Below, piece after piece: positions 16,792 through 27,468 of a stretch of 64,000 bases of DNA. The stretch spans positions 1 through 64,000 of the forward strand of contig NZ_VIGV01000002.1 of the NCBI RefSeq assembly GCF_007858445.1, read 5' to 3'. The notes beneath the pieces were generated by a model. That model saw nothing but the letters and a program-made list of their open reading frames with translations, searched no databases and was not told where the DNA came from. A program made the position numbers and the translations under genes. Source of the stretch: Tsukamurella sputi (GTDB lineage Bacteria; Actinomycetota; Actinomycetes; Mycobacteriales; Mycobacteriaceae). Within the stretch, counting starts at the first letter, position 1. Each line of letters opens with the position of its first letter.

Positions 16792-17496
16792 GTGACTCGT
16801 GCCAGCGCCGTCCTCAAGCTCGCGTACGCGGCCGTCGCCGCCGTCGACACCACGTTGTCGGCGTCCGCGAAGCCCTCGCACCATCGCACCCGGCGGTTCA
16901 CCAAGCCGCTCCTGCTGCCGATCCTGGCCGCATCGTTCGTGACCGACCCCCGGGCCCGGCGCTCGCCGCTACGACGCTCCACCCTCGCGGGCCAGGCCGC
17001 GGGCTGGGTCGGCGACGTCGCGCTGCTCGGCGATGAGCCGACGCACTTCGCGTGCGGCGCGAGCGCCTTCGCCACCGGGCACGCCGCCTACATCAGCGGG
17101 CTGCTGGCCCAGCGCGATCCGGACGCCACCCTGGTGAAGCCGGCTGCGGTGGCCGCGGCGTGGGCCGTGGGTGCGCCGCGGACGCTGATCGCCGCGTACC
17201 GGACCGCACCGGCGCTCGCCCCCGTGCTCGCCGGCTACTCCGCCGTGCTCAGCGGTACCGCCGCCGCGGCGACGGTGCTCGGCCCCCAGGTCCCCGCCGA
17301 CGCCCGCCGCGCGATCCTCGCCGGGGCCGGCCTGTTCCTGCTCAGCGACTCCATCCTGGGCATGCGCAAGTTCGTGCTCACCGATCCGCCCGCCTGGATG
17401 GAGGGCGCCGTCATGGCGACCTACACGGGCGCCCAGTTCCTCCTCGCGGAGGGTGCCGCACGCGCAGGCGCGCAGCCGTCCGACGCCGGGGCTTGA
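16792..17496 (+). CDS. YhhN-family lysoplasmalogenase
   Basis: A 234-residue integral membrane protein with about seven helices, of the YhhN family, which cleaves the vinyl-ether bond of lysoplasmalogens. Conserved features: GWVGDVALLGD early in the protein and GAGLFLLSDSILGMRKF, both carrying family Asp/Ser residues within helices. Start GTG at 16792. Followed after 34 bases by a MerR-type regulator on the same strand. Confidence 0.8.
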   Translation: MTRASAVLKLAYAAVAAVDTTLSASAKPSHHRTRRFTKPLLLPILAASFVTDPRARRSPLRRSTLAGQAAGWVGDVALLGDEPTHFACGASAFATGHAAYISGLLAQRDPDATLVKPAAVAAAWAVGAPRTLIAAYRTAPALAPVLAGYSAVLSGTAAAATVLGPQVPADARRAILAGAGLFLLSDSILGMRKFVLTDPPAWMEGAVMATYTGAQFLLAEGAARAGAQPSDAGA

Positions 17497-17530
17497 TCCT
17501 CACACCGTGTCAGGAGGCAGGGTGGGGCCC

Positions 17531-18358
17531 GTGACCGACACCCCGGATCTCATGCCGATCGGCAGGTTCTCCTCACTGAGCCGGATCAGCGTGCGCATGC
17601 TGCGCCACTACGACGCCCACGGCGTCCTCGTGCCCGCGGCGGTCGACGCGCTGACCGGGCACCGCCGGTACGACGGAACGCAGCTGACCGATGCCGCCGC
17701 GATCCGCCGGCTGCGCGACGTGGGATTCGGCGTGTCCGCCATCGGAGCCCTGCTGGCGGTCCGCGGCACCCCGGCGTTCGACGATGCCCTGCGCGCGCAG
17801 CGGCTCGAGCTCGCCGCGGCCGCCGACGACGCCGCGGCGCGGCTCCGCCTCATCGACACCCTCATCCAGGAGCCCACCATGACCGAGATCGCCTCCGAGA
17901 TCGACCTTCCCGCCCGCACGATCGTCGCGCTGCGCGGCGTCGTCCCCGATTACGCGGGGGAAGGGCGGCTGTGGGAACGCTTCCTCCCCGCCCTCGAGCA
18001 ACAGGGCATCGCGATGACGGGGCCGGGCGGCTGCATCGAGCACGACGACGAGTTCCGCGAATCCGATGTGGACGAATCCGTCTTCGTCGAGGCGCCGCCC
18101 GGGACCGTCGTCGCGGCTCCGCTGGCCGTCATCGACGCTCCGGCCACCCGGGCCGTCGAAGCGGTGGTCATCGGGCCCTACGCAGAGGCGATCCCGCGTG
18201 CGCACGAACTCATCGGTCAGTACGCCGCGGCGCACGGCCTGACCCTCGCGCGGACCATCGACGATCCTGCGACGCACCACTTCAACGTCTATCTCGACGA
18301 CCCGCGGACCGTGCCCGAGCCCGAGCTGCGGACCCGTGTCGTCGTGCCCGTGCGGTAG
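17531..18358 (+). CDS. MerR-family regulator with GyrI-like effector domain
   Basis: A 275-residue transcription factor. The N-terminal winged helix is MPIGRFSSLSRISVRMLRHYDAHGVLVPA, with RRYDGTQL and RLRDVGFGVSAIGALL; a dimerisation helix follows, and the C-terminal 140 residues form a GyrI-like/BmrR-type ligand-binding domain (VEAPPGTVVAAPLAVIDAPATRAVEAVVIGPY). Activators of this kind respond to lipophilic small molecules. AGGAGG at 17512-17517 sits 13 bases before the chosen GTG (17531) and 4 bases before an alternative GTG (17522). Confidence 0.85.
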   Translation: MTDTPDLMPIGRFSSLSRISVRMLRHYDAHGVLVPAAVDALTGHRRYDGTQLTDAAAIRRLRDVGFGVSAIGALLAVRGTPAFDDALRAQRLELAAAADDAAARLRLIDTLIQEPTMTEIASEIDLPARTIVALRGVVPDYAGEGRLWERFLPALEQQGIAMTGPGGCIEHDDEFRESDVDESVFVEAPPGTVVAAPLAVIDAPATRAVEAVVIGPYAEAIPRAHELIGQYAAAHGLTLARTIDDPATHHFNVYLDDPRTVPEPELRTRVVVPVR

Positions 18359-18361
18359 CGC

Positions 18362-19303
18362 TCAGTGCGCCGCGGGGGCGCCTCGGAGCCTGCCGATCAG
18401 ACCCACGACGAGCAGGACGACCGCGCCCACCGCGAGCCCGAAGACGGCCGAACCGGCGGTGTTGACGAGCCAGCCGACGACGCCGCCGAAGGAGCCGGTG
18501 GCGTCGTGCGCCGCCTCCTCGAGGTGGTGCACCACGCCGTACGGACCAGGGACGCCGAGCTCGTCGAGCCCGACGAGCAGGATGTGCCCGCCGACCCAGC
18601 ACATGGCGACGATGCCGATGTTCGCCAGCGTGCTCAGGACGATCGGCATCGCCTTGACCATCGCGGTGCCGACCTTGCGGCTGAACTCGGACGGACGCTG
18701 CGCGAGGGCGAGACCCACATCGTCCATCTTCACGATGAGGCCCACGACGCCGTAGACCAGCGCGGTGATGACGATCGCGACCACGACGAGGATGAGCGCG
18801 CGGGCCCACAGCGCCTCGCTCGCCACTTCGTTGAGCGCGATCACCATGATCTCGGCCGAGAGGATGAAGTCCGTGCGGATCGCGCCGCTGACCACGACGT
18901 CCTCGTCGACGGCCTGGCCGGTGCCCGACTCCGCGGCCTCCTCGTGACCGGCGATCTTCTCCCAGATCTTCTCGGCGCCCTCGTAGCAGAGGTAGGTGCC
19001 TCCCAGCATGAGGATCGGCGTGAGCGCCCACGGTGCGAGCCAGCTCAGCAGCAGGATCGCGGGGAGGATGAAGACCAGCTTGTTGCGGAGCGAGCCCTTC
19101 GCGATCCGCGCCACGATGCGGAGCTCGCGCTCGGGCTTGATGCCCTGCACGTAGCGGGGCGTCACGGCCGTGTCGTCGACGACGACGCCCGCCGCCTTCA
19201 CGCTCGCGCGCCCGGCCGCGGCGGCCACGTCGTCGACCGACGCCGCCGCGAGGCGCGCGAGTGCGGCGATGTCGTCGAGTAGAGCAGCGAGTCCTCCGGC
19301 CAT
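18362..19303 (-). CDS. DUF808 (YedI-like) inner membrane protein
   Basis: A 313-residue membrane protein of the DUF808 / YedI family. The N-terminal signature MAGGLAALLDDIAALARLAA is family-typical, followed by GRASVKAAGVVVDDTAVTPRYV, GTYLCYEGAEKIWEKI and about five membrane segments. Molecular function is not established. Divergent from the isocitrate dehydrogenase gene; its stop lies 3 bases after that of the MerR regulator. Confidence 0.88.
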   Translation of the reverse strand: MAGGLAALLDDIAALARLAAASVDDVAAAAGRASVKAAGVVVDDTAVTPRYVQGIKPERELRIVARIAKGSLRNKLVFILPAILLLSWLAPWALTPILMLGGTYLCYEGAEKIWEKIAGHEEAAESGTGQAVDEDVVVSGAIRTDFILSAEIMVIALNEVASEALWARALILVVVAIVITALVYGVVGLIVKMDDVGLALAQRPSEFSRKVGTAMVKAMPIVLSTLANIGIVAMCWVGGHILLVGLDELGVPGPYGVVHHLEEAAHDATGSFGGVVGWLVNTAGSAVFGLAVGAVVLLVVGLIGRLRGAPAAH

Positions 19304-19460
19304 GGCGACAGCGTAAACGGGACGGGCGCGCCCCGTTTGCCGGACTGCCGTCGCGGGCCGTCGCCGTGGGGGAGGATAATGGAGGAACCGTTACATGGAG
19401 ACAGACAGAGCAGTTCGTACAGAGTCGACCGACCAAGACATTCGGGAGAAGCAAACACAC

Positions 19461-21698
<2,238 letters not shown>

Positions 21699-21708
21699 TC
21701 GACCGGAG

Positions 21709-21748
21709 GGAACGGGCATCGTCGACCCACGTCGACGGTGCCCGTTCC
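21709..21748 (+). terminator. terminator after isocitrate dehydrogenase
   Basis: Long hairpin 11 bases after the icd stop: 18-base arms (21709-21726 and 21731-21748) with one mismatch and a CCAC loop. GC-rich, no long T tract. Confidence 0.75.
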
Positions 21749-21802
21749 GTGTCTGCGCCCGGAGGACGTTCCGGGCGTTCCCGACCCCGTAGTGTCGACC
21801 GC

Positions 21803-22780
21803 ATGCGTAGTCACGACGTCTCCTGGCAGGTCGACGGCATCGCGGTGCACGGGACCGTCGGGCTGCCCGACGGCCCGGGCCCGTTCCCCGGAGTCGTCCT
21901 CGTCGCCGGCAGTGGCCCCACGGACCGCGACTGGAACTCGCCCCTTCTCCCGGGATCGAACGGCAGCGGGCGGTTGCTCGCCGAGGCGCTCGCAGCGGCC
22001 GGGTTCGCGACGGTCCGCTACGACAAGAGGGCGTCCGGCCCCCACGTCCGCGAGGTCATGCCGGTGCTGATCGGCCGGATGAGCATGCGCAGTCACCTCG
22101 ACGAGCTCGACGGCGCGGTGGCCGCGCTCGCGGGGCGGCCGGAGGTCGATGCCACGCGGATGGTCGGCCTCGGCAACAGCGAGGGCACCCTGCACCTGAT
22201 GAACCGTGCGCTCGCGCGGACGGTTCCGCGGTTCGCGGGACTGGTGCTGACGGGTGCGCCGGGACGTTCCGTCGGGGCGGTGGCGCGCACCCAGATCGGG
22301 GCGCAGGTCGCGGGGCTCGCGGACGGCGAGGCGATTCTGCGCGCCTACGACGAGGCCGTCGCCCGGTTCCGCGACGGCGAGCCCGCGCGGCCGGACCCGG
22401 CACTGCCCGAGGGCATCCGGACGCTCGTCGAATCCCTCGAAACCCCCGCGAACCTGCTCTTCGCGCGGGAGCTGTGGTCCGCCGACGGCGCCGCCCTGCT
22501 CGCCGGGCTCGACCTGCCGGTGCTCGTGGTCATCGGCGGCAAGGACGTCCAGGTCGACCCCGTGCTCGACGGTGGGCCGCTCGAGCGTGCCGCCGTGGGG
22601 CGCGACGTGCGCTTCGCCTACCCCGCGGACGCCGACCATGTGCTCAAGCACGAGAACGCGTCCCGCGCCGACCTCGTACCGGGTGTGGTCGCGGGGGCGT
22701 ACAACGCCGAGGGGCGGGAGTTGGACGCCGAGGCCGTGGCGTCGATCGTGGGCTGGCTCCGCGAGCGCCTCGCGAAGTGA
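21803..22780 (+). CDS. alpha/beta hydrolase
   Basis: A 325-residue alpha/beta hydrolase of the dienelactone hydrolase / YqiA-like type. Oxyanion region VLVAGSGPTDRDWN; nucleophile elbow GLGNSEGTLH (Ser in G-N-S-E-G, about residue 125); acid residue near VVIGGKDVQVD and the histidine in YPADADHVLKHE. Start ATG at 21803. Monocistronic, between the icd terminator and a convergent dehydrogenase. Substrate unknown. Confidence 0.82.
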   Translation: MRSHDVSWQVDGIAVHGTVGLPDGPGPFPGVVLVAGSGPTDRDWNSPLLPGSNGSGRLLAEALAAAGFATVRYDKRASGPHVREVMPVLIGRMSMRSHLDELDGAVAALAGRPEVDATRMVGLGNSEGTLHLMNRALARTVPRFAGLVLTGAPGRSVGAVARTQIGAQVAGLADGEAILRAYDEAVARFRDGEPARPDPALPEGIRTLVESLETPANLLFARELWSADGAALLAGLDLPVLVVIGGKDVQVDPVLDGGPLERAAVGRDVRFAYPADADHVLKHENASRADLVPGVVAGAYNAEGRELDAEAVASIVGWLRERLAK

Positions 22781-22800
22781 TCGCGCCGGGCGCCGCCCGG

Positions 22801-23628
22801 CTACAGGAACCGCGACTGCTGGGAGTCGACGAAGGACATGATCCGCTGGTAGCCGGAGCCGGTGACGCGGGCGAGCAGGTCCAGCGCCACCGCGTCGGGG
22901 CCGATCAGGATCCGGCCGTGGTTCTTCTTCACGCCGCGCAGGATCGTCCGCGCCGCGGCGTCCGCCTCCGTGCGGGCGAGGTGCTTGTTGAAGAAGTCCG
23001 CGAACGACGCCTGATCCTGGCCTTCGCCGACGGTCGCGTTGTTGCAGATGTCGGTCTTGATGCCGCCCGGGTGCACGCAGCTCACGCCCACGTTGTGCCC
23101 GCTCGCGAGCATTTCGATCCGCAGGGCCTCGGTGAAGCCACGGACGGCGAACTTCGCGGCGTTGTAGGCGCTCTGGCCGCCCACGCCGATCAGCCCGAAG
23201 AGCGAACTGGTGTTGGTGATGTGGCCGTCACCGGAGGCGATGAGGTGGGGTAGGAAGGCCTTCGAGCTGTTCACGACGCCCCAGAAGTCCACGTCCATCA
23301 GGCGGTCGTAGTCCTTGAAGGAGGTCTTCTCGACGCTCGCGTGGTGCGCGATGCCGGCGTTGTTGAAGACCAGGTTGACCACGCCGTAGTGCTCGGCGAC
23401 CTCGTCGGCGTAGGCGAGGATCTGTTCGCGCTCACCCACGTTGACGACCTTGGTGTGCACCTCCGCGCCCAGAGCCCTGACCTCTGCCGCGGTCTTCTCC
23501 AGACCCGCGGGGTCGTAGTCGCACAACGAGAGCTTCGCTCCCTGGCGCGCAAGCTCGAGGGCGAGCTCGCGGCCCATGCCGGACGCGACCCCGGTGACGA
23601 CGGCGACCTTGCCGTGGAAGTCCTTCAT
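22801..23628 (-). CDS. SDR family NAD(P)-dependent oxidoreductase
   Basis: A 275-residue classical short-chain dehydrogenase. Cofactor motif TGVASGMGRE (TGxxxGxG), then NNAGIAH, and the catalytic YxxxK in SAYNAAKFAVRG with Ser upstream (NTSSLFG). Acidic residue in CDYDP at the end of strand 2 suggests NAD preference. Start ATG at 23628 behind AAGGAGAAGAG. A 29-codon reading frame ends 12 bases upstream. Substrate unknown. Confidence 0.88.
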   Translation of the reverse strand: MKDFHGKVAVVTGVASGMGRELALELARQGAKLSLCDYDPAGLEKTAAEVRALGAEVHTKVVNVGEREQILAYADEVAEHYGVVNLVFNNAGIAHHASVEKTSFKDYDRLMDVDFWGVVNSSKAFLPHLIASGDGHITNTSSLFGLIGVGGQSAYNAAKFAVRGFTEALRIEMLASGHNVGVSCVHPGGIKTDICNNATVGEGQDQASFADFFNKHLARTEADAAARTILRGVKKNHGRILIGPDAVALDLLARVTGSGYQRIMSFVDSQQSRFL

Positions 23629-23640
23629 GGTCTCTTCTCC

Positions 23641-23730
23641 TTATTCCATGACCCGCGCGAGGAACTCGGCGGCAGCGTACACGGTGCCCCTGTGCTCGCG
23701 GGAGAGCGTGGCCGGCGTGATCGGCACCAC
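23641..23730 (-). CDS. possible 29-residue leader peptide upstream of the SDR gene
   Basis: Small reading frame VVPITPATLSREHRGTVYAA... ending in VME-stop 12 bases before the SDR start. Codon third positions are mostly G or C, as in real genes here. Its GTG start lies 6 bases after TAGGTT, which would place the transcription start at the initiation codon, a leaderless arrangement. It may be a translated leader coupling to the SDR, or a fragment of a lost gene. No homologue recognised. Confidence 0.35.
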   Translation of the reverse strand: MVPITPATLSREHRGTVYAAAEFLARVME

Positions 23731-23753
23731 GTCAACCTAACAGCCCGGTGACC

Positions 23754-25112
23754 TCAGGCGGTCGCCCGGCGGCGGGGGATGGCGAGGGAGCAGAGGACCG
23801 CCAGTGCGCACACGGCCAGGCTGATCAGGACCGTGACCTCGTAGGCGCCGGCCGACGGTGTCCGCACGGACCCCATCGGGGTGGCCGTCACCACCGTCGC
23901 GCCGGTCAGCACCATGCCGACGACGGCCGTCGCCATGGACGTGCCGACCGAGCGCATGAGGGCGTTGACCCCGTTGGCCTCGCCGGTCTGCGAGACCGGC
24001 ACCACGGACATGATGAGCGCCGGCATCGCGGAGTAGGCGATCCCGAGGCCGGCCCCGACCAGGGCGCTGGCGGCGAGGATCCACAACCAGTCGATCCGCC
24101 ACGGACCGGCGAGCGCGGCCAGCAGCACGAGGTAGCCGCCGCCGATCACGACGCCGCCGATGGCGAGGGACAGGCGCGCCCCGTGCCGATCGGTGATCCA
24201 CGAGCTGACGTAGGAGAAGGCGAACATCACCAGGCCCGTCGGCATGAGCACGAGGCTCGCCGGCACCATGTCGAGCCCGAGGCCGGCGGGCGCCTGTTCG
24301 GGCGCCATGAGCATCTGGATCGGCATCATCTGCATGGCGTAGAAGGCGAAACCGGTGGCGACGGAGGCGATGTTGGTGAGCAGGATGGGCCGACTCACCA
24401 GGGTGTCGACGTCGATCAGCGCGTTCGGGGTGCGGCGCTCGTAGCGCCACCACGCGACCGCCGAGACCGCGAACGCCGCGAACATGCCGAGCGTCAGCGG
24501 GCCGGTCCAGCCCCACTCCGAGGCCTTGGACAGCGGGAGCAGGACGAACGTGAGGACGGCCGTGAGGCCGAACGTGCCGACCACGTCGAACCGGCCGCCG
24601 GCGTCGGACGGACCCTCCGGGACGAACCGCAGGATGGCCGCCGCGCAGACGACCGCGGCGAGCGCGCAGATCCAGAACAGGGCGTGCCAGCTGATATGGC
24701 GGGCGATCGACGCCGCGAACGGAAGTCCCAGCGCGCCGCCCACACCCAGCGACGCGCTCATCGCTCCGACGGCGGAGCCCAGCTGTCGCGCGGGCACGAT
24801 GTCGCGCAGAATGCTGATGCCGACCGCGATCGCGCCGATGCCGAGTCCCTGCAGGCCCCGGCCCAGGAGGAACGGGGCGAGCGCCGTCGAGAGGGCGCAC
24901 ACGGCGGAGCCCAGGGCGACCGCGCCCATGTTCCCGAGGAGCACACGACGCTTGCCGAACATGTCGCCCAGGCGGCCCGCGATGGGCGTGCCGACGGCAC
25001 CCACGAGCAGAGTGATCGTCAGTGTCCACGAGGCGTTCGACGGTGTCGTGTTGAGCAGGTCGGGCAGCTGGGGGATCAGCGGCACGATGATGGTCTGCAT
25101 CAGTGCGACCAC
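23754..25112 (-). CDS. MFS drug-type transporter (DHA2-like, 14 helices)
   Basis: A major facilitator with about 14 hydrophobic helices, typical of the DHA2 drug:proton antiporters. Motif A between helices 2 and 3 is GRLGDMFGKRRVLL; LQGLGIGAIAVGISILRD is motif B/C region. The first GTG/ATG in frame is 25112, which cuts the first helix short: the in-frame upstream codons encode RAAVAVLCAAGIV, the missing half of helix 1. A CTG at 25166 with GAAGG 8 bases upstream could be the true start. Function: probable export of an amphiphilic compound. Confidence 0.82.
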   Translation of the reverse strand: MVALMQTIIVPLIPQLPDLLNTTPSNASWTLTITLLVGAVGTPIAGRLGDMFGKRRVLLGNMGAVALGSAVCALSTALAPFLLGRGLQGLGIGAIAVGISILRDIVPARQLGSAVGAMSASLGVGGALGLPFAASIARHISWHALFWICALAAVVCAAAILRFVPEGPSDAGGRFDVVGTFGLTAVLTFVLLPLSKASEWGWTGPLTLGMFAAFAVSAVAWWRYERRTPNALIDVDTLVSRPILLTNIASVATGFAFYAMQMMPIQMLMAPEQAPAGLGLDMVPASLVLMPTGLVMFAFSYVSSWITDRHGARLSLAIGGVVIGGGYLVLLAALAGPWRIDWLWILAASALVGAGLGIAYSAMPALIMSVVPVSQTGEANGVNALMRSVGTSMATAVVGMVLTGATVVTATPMGSVRTPSAGAYEVTVLISLAVCALAVLCSLAIPRRRATA

Positions 25113-25294
25113 GATCCCCGCGGCGCACAGGACGGCGACGGCGGCGCGGGAGTATGAGTGGGACAGGGCGATGCCTTCGTGATCGGCGGTGGGCTGCTAG
25201 CAATCCTAACAACGGGTCGATGGGGACGAATTCCGGTGTGCAGGCGGGCCGCAGTGACTTTCTGGTAGCTCGAACCGTCTGCTTAGATCATCGA

Positions 25295-25921
25295 ATGCTC
25301 GTCGCGTTGTTCTCCTTCGCCGCTGCTGCCGCGCTCATGGTGATCCTGCCCGGCCCGGACACCCTCGTGGTGGTCCGCGGCGTCGTGCAGGGCGGTCGCG
25401 GTACGGGAATCCGGACCAGCCTCGGGGTGCTCAGCGGCCTCGTGATCTGGGTTGCGGCGGCGGTGCTCGGGCTCTCGGCGATGCTCAAGGCCAGCGAGTA
25501 CGGCTACACCGCCCTCAAGTTCCTGGGGGCCGCGTACCTGATCTACATGGGTGTCCAGTCGTTGCGCGCGGTCGTGCGCGGATCCGCCCTGGGGGAGCAG
25601 CCGCCGACTTCGACGGCGCAGTCCTGGCGCACAGCCGGATTCACCGCGGGTTTCCTCACCGACATCCTGAACCCGAAGATCGGCGTGCTCTTCGTGAGCC
25701 TGCTCCCGGCCTTCGTGCCCACCGGCTACTCGGTGACCTGGACGACCCTCGCGCTCGGCGGCGTGTACATCACGCTGACGGCGCTCTACTGCGGCATCCT
25801 GATCGCCGCAGCCGGCACCGTTACCCGGTGGATGCAGACCCCGCGGACGCGCCGCTTGCTCGACGGACTCGCCGGCATCGCCCTCATCGGCTTCGGTGCG
25901 AAGCTGGTCACGGAGCGGTAA
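25295..25921 (+). CDS. LysE/RhtB family amino-acid exporter
   Basis: A 208-residue membrane protein with six helices, of the LysE/RhtB family. The N-terminal signature MVILPGPDTLVVVRGVVQGGRGTGIR and GFLTDILNPKIGVLFVSLLPAFV (family PK motif) are conserved. Likely exports an amino acid or related small amphiphile by proton exchange. Convergent with the GntR regulator gene, 5 bases between stops. Codes independently of the pxp operon but may share its amino-acid theme. Confidence 0.88.
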   Translation: MLVALFSFAAAAALMVILPGPDTLVVVRGVVQGGRGTGIRTSLGVLSGLVIWVAAAVLGLSAMLKASEYGYTALKFLGAAYLIYMGVQSLRAVVRGSALGEQPPTSTAQSWRTAGFTAGFLTDILNPKIGVLFVSLLPAFVPTGYSVTWTTLALGGVYITLTALYCGILIAAAGTVTRWMQTPRTRRLLDGLAGIALIGFGAKLVTER

Positions 25922-25926
25922 CCGGG

Positions 25927-26574
25927 TCAGGACGCGGGGGAGTCGAACAGCGTCCGCTCGGATCGCAGCAGGTACTCCTCGAGGAGTGCGGCCGCCTCGT
26001 CGCCTCGGCCGCGCTCGAAGGTCTCGAGGATGATCACGTTGTCGTCGAGGAACGGGGCGTGCAGGAACTCGGGGTCCGCGATGGCGCCGAAGGCGAGGCG
26101 CAGTTCGGCCAGGATCGAGTCGAGGACCGCGTCGAGCCGGGGGCTGTCGCTGAGCCCGACGATGGCACGGTGGAACTCGAGGTCGGCGGTGCCGACCGCT
26201 TGCCAATCGCCGCGGCTCGCCGCGACCTGGGCTGAGGCGACGGCGTCCCGCATCCGGACGGCGGCGGGGTGATCCGGTCCCGCGGTGCGCAGCGCGGGCG
26301 GTTCGACGGTGCGCCGCACGAGGTAGATGTCCCGTACGGACGTGCGCGTGGGTGTGGTGACCCGGGCGCCGCGGTTCGCCTCGTGCACGATCAGCCCCTC
26401 GCGGGCGAGCGTCCGCATCGCCTCGCGGAGGGTGTTCCGTGAGACGCCCAGCTCTGCGGCCAGGCGCTCCTCCCGGAGGGGATCGCCGGGGCGGAGAGCG
26501 CCCTCGACGATCGCCCGCCGCAGGTCGTTCGTCGCGTCCGTGGCCGCGTGGCCGCGCTGTCGTCCGGTGCTCAC
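25927..26574 (-). CDS. GntR/FCD-family repressor of the 5-oxoprolinase operon
   Basis: A 215-residue regulator: N-terminal winged helix ([30 protein letters not shown], residues 35-65) and a C-terminal all-helical FCD ligand domain with the metal-binding Asp/His pattern ([18 protein letters not shown]). Divergently placed from pxpA with two near-identical palindromes between the starts, so it very likely represses the pxp operon and itself. The ligand could be 5-oxoproline (inference). Confidence 0.88.
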   Translation of the reverse strand: MSTGRQRGHAATDATNDLRRAIVEGALRPGDPLREERLAAELGVSRNTLREAMRTLAREGLIVHEANRGARVTTPTRTSVRDIYLVRRTVEPPALRTAGPDHPAAVRMRDAVASAQVAASRGDWQAVGTADLEFHRAIVGLSDSPRLDAVLDSILAELRLAFGAIADPEFLHAPFLDDNVIILETFERGRGDEAAALLEEYLLRSERTLFDSPAS

Positions 26575-26602
26575 GGACCCGATCGTACGGAGATCGACAC
26601 AT

Positions 26603-26615
26603 TTTGTTGAACAAA
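26603..26615. promoter_or_regulatory. GntR operator 1
   Basis: Perfect palindrome TTTGTTGAACAAA, 28 bases upstream of the gntR start. Shares the core TTGTT-N-AACAA with operator 2; the centres are 34 bases apart, close to three helical turns, which would let two dimers bind the same face. Confidence 0.75.
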
Positions 26616-26635
26616 TCGGCGCGAAAGGTGTGGCA

Positions 26636-26650
26636 GATTGTTCAACAATC
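26636..26650. promoter_or_regulatory. GntR operator 2
   Basis: Perfect palindrome GATTGTTCAACAATC, 38 bases upstream of the pxpA start and followed by TATGGT (26655-26660), a possible -10. Binding here would block pxpA transcription. Confidence 0.75.
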
Positions 26651-26687
26651 GTCTATGGTGTGGATCACATTCAGCGGAAGGGTTCCC

Positions 26688-27443
26688 ATGCAGATCGACG
26701 TGAACGCCGATGTCGGCGAGTCCTTCGGTCAGTGGACGCTCGGCGACGACGCGGCGATGCTCCAGCTCGTCACCAGTGCCAACGTCGCCTGCGGTTTCCA
26801 CGCAGGCGACCCGTCGACGGCACGGCGCACCTGCCGCGCGGCCGCCGCCGCGGGCGTCGCGATCGGAGCGCACGTCGGCTACCGCGACCTGCAGGGCTTC
26901 GGTCGCCGCGCGCTCGACGTCGATACCGATGACCTCGCGGACGACGTGCTCTACCAGATAGGCGCTCTCACGGCGATCGCGCGGGGCGAGGGGGTGGAAG
27001 TGTCTTACGTGAAACCCCATGGAGCCCTGTACAACCGGATCGCGCACGACCCGGTCCAGGCGGAGGCGGTGCTCGCCGGCGTCGTTGCGGCGGGCGACCT
27101 CGCCGTCGTCGGCCCGCCGGGTTCCGTGGTGCTGCGCCTGGCCGATCTCCGAGGAATCCGGAAGGTGCGTGAGGGTTTCGCCGACCGCGCCTACATGTCC
27201 GACGGCACGCTCGTGCCGCGCTCGGAGCCGGGCAGCGTCCTGCACGACCCCGCGGCGGTCGCCGACCGTGTGCTCCGCATGGCCCGGGAGAACACCGTGA
27301 TCGCGGCCGACGGCACCGTCGTCCCGCTCGAGGTGGACACCGTGTGCGTCCACGGCGACAGCCCCGGCGCGGTGGCGCTCGCCCGCGCGATCCGCGACCG
27401 CCTGGCGGACAACGCTATCGACATCCGACCCCACGCCGCCTGA
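26688..27443 (+). CDS. pxpA: 5-oxoprolinase subunit PxpA (LamB/YcsF family)
   Basis: A 251-residue LamB/YcsF protein, subunit A of the bacterial ATP-dependent 5-oxoprolinase, which opens 5-oxoproline to glutamate. Signature residues: [11 protein letters not shown] at the N-terminus, [37 protein letters not shown] and [15 protein letters not shown]. First gene of an operon with a transporter and the fused PxpBC. Start ATG at 26688. Confidence 0.95.
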   Translation: MQIDVNADVGESFGQWTLGDDAAMLQLVTSANVACGFHAGDPSTARRTCRAAAAAGVAIGAHVGYRDLQGFGRRALDVDTDDLADDVLYQIGALTAIARGEGVEVSYVKPHGALYNRIAHDPVQAEAVLAGVVAAGDLAVVGPPGSVVLRLADLRGIRKVREGFADRAYMSDGTLVPRSEPGSVLHDPAAVADRVLRMARENTVIAADGTVVPLEVDTVCVHGDSPGAVALARAIRDRLADNAIDIRPHAA

Positions 27444-27468
27444 CCGTCCGAACGAGAAGAGACCCGTC

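Noticed and set aside
19315-19338. AAACGGG...CCCGTTT inverted repeat between DUF808 and icd
   Set aside because: Seven-base GC-rich arms with a 10-base GC spacer are not unusual at this composition; no second copy seen.
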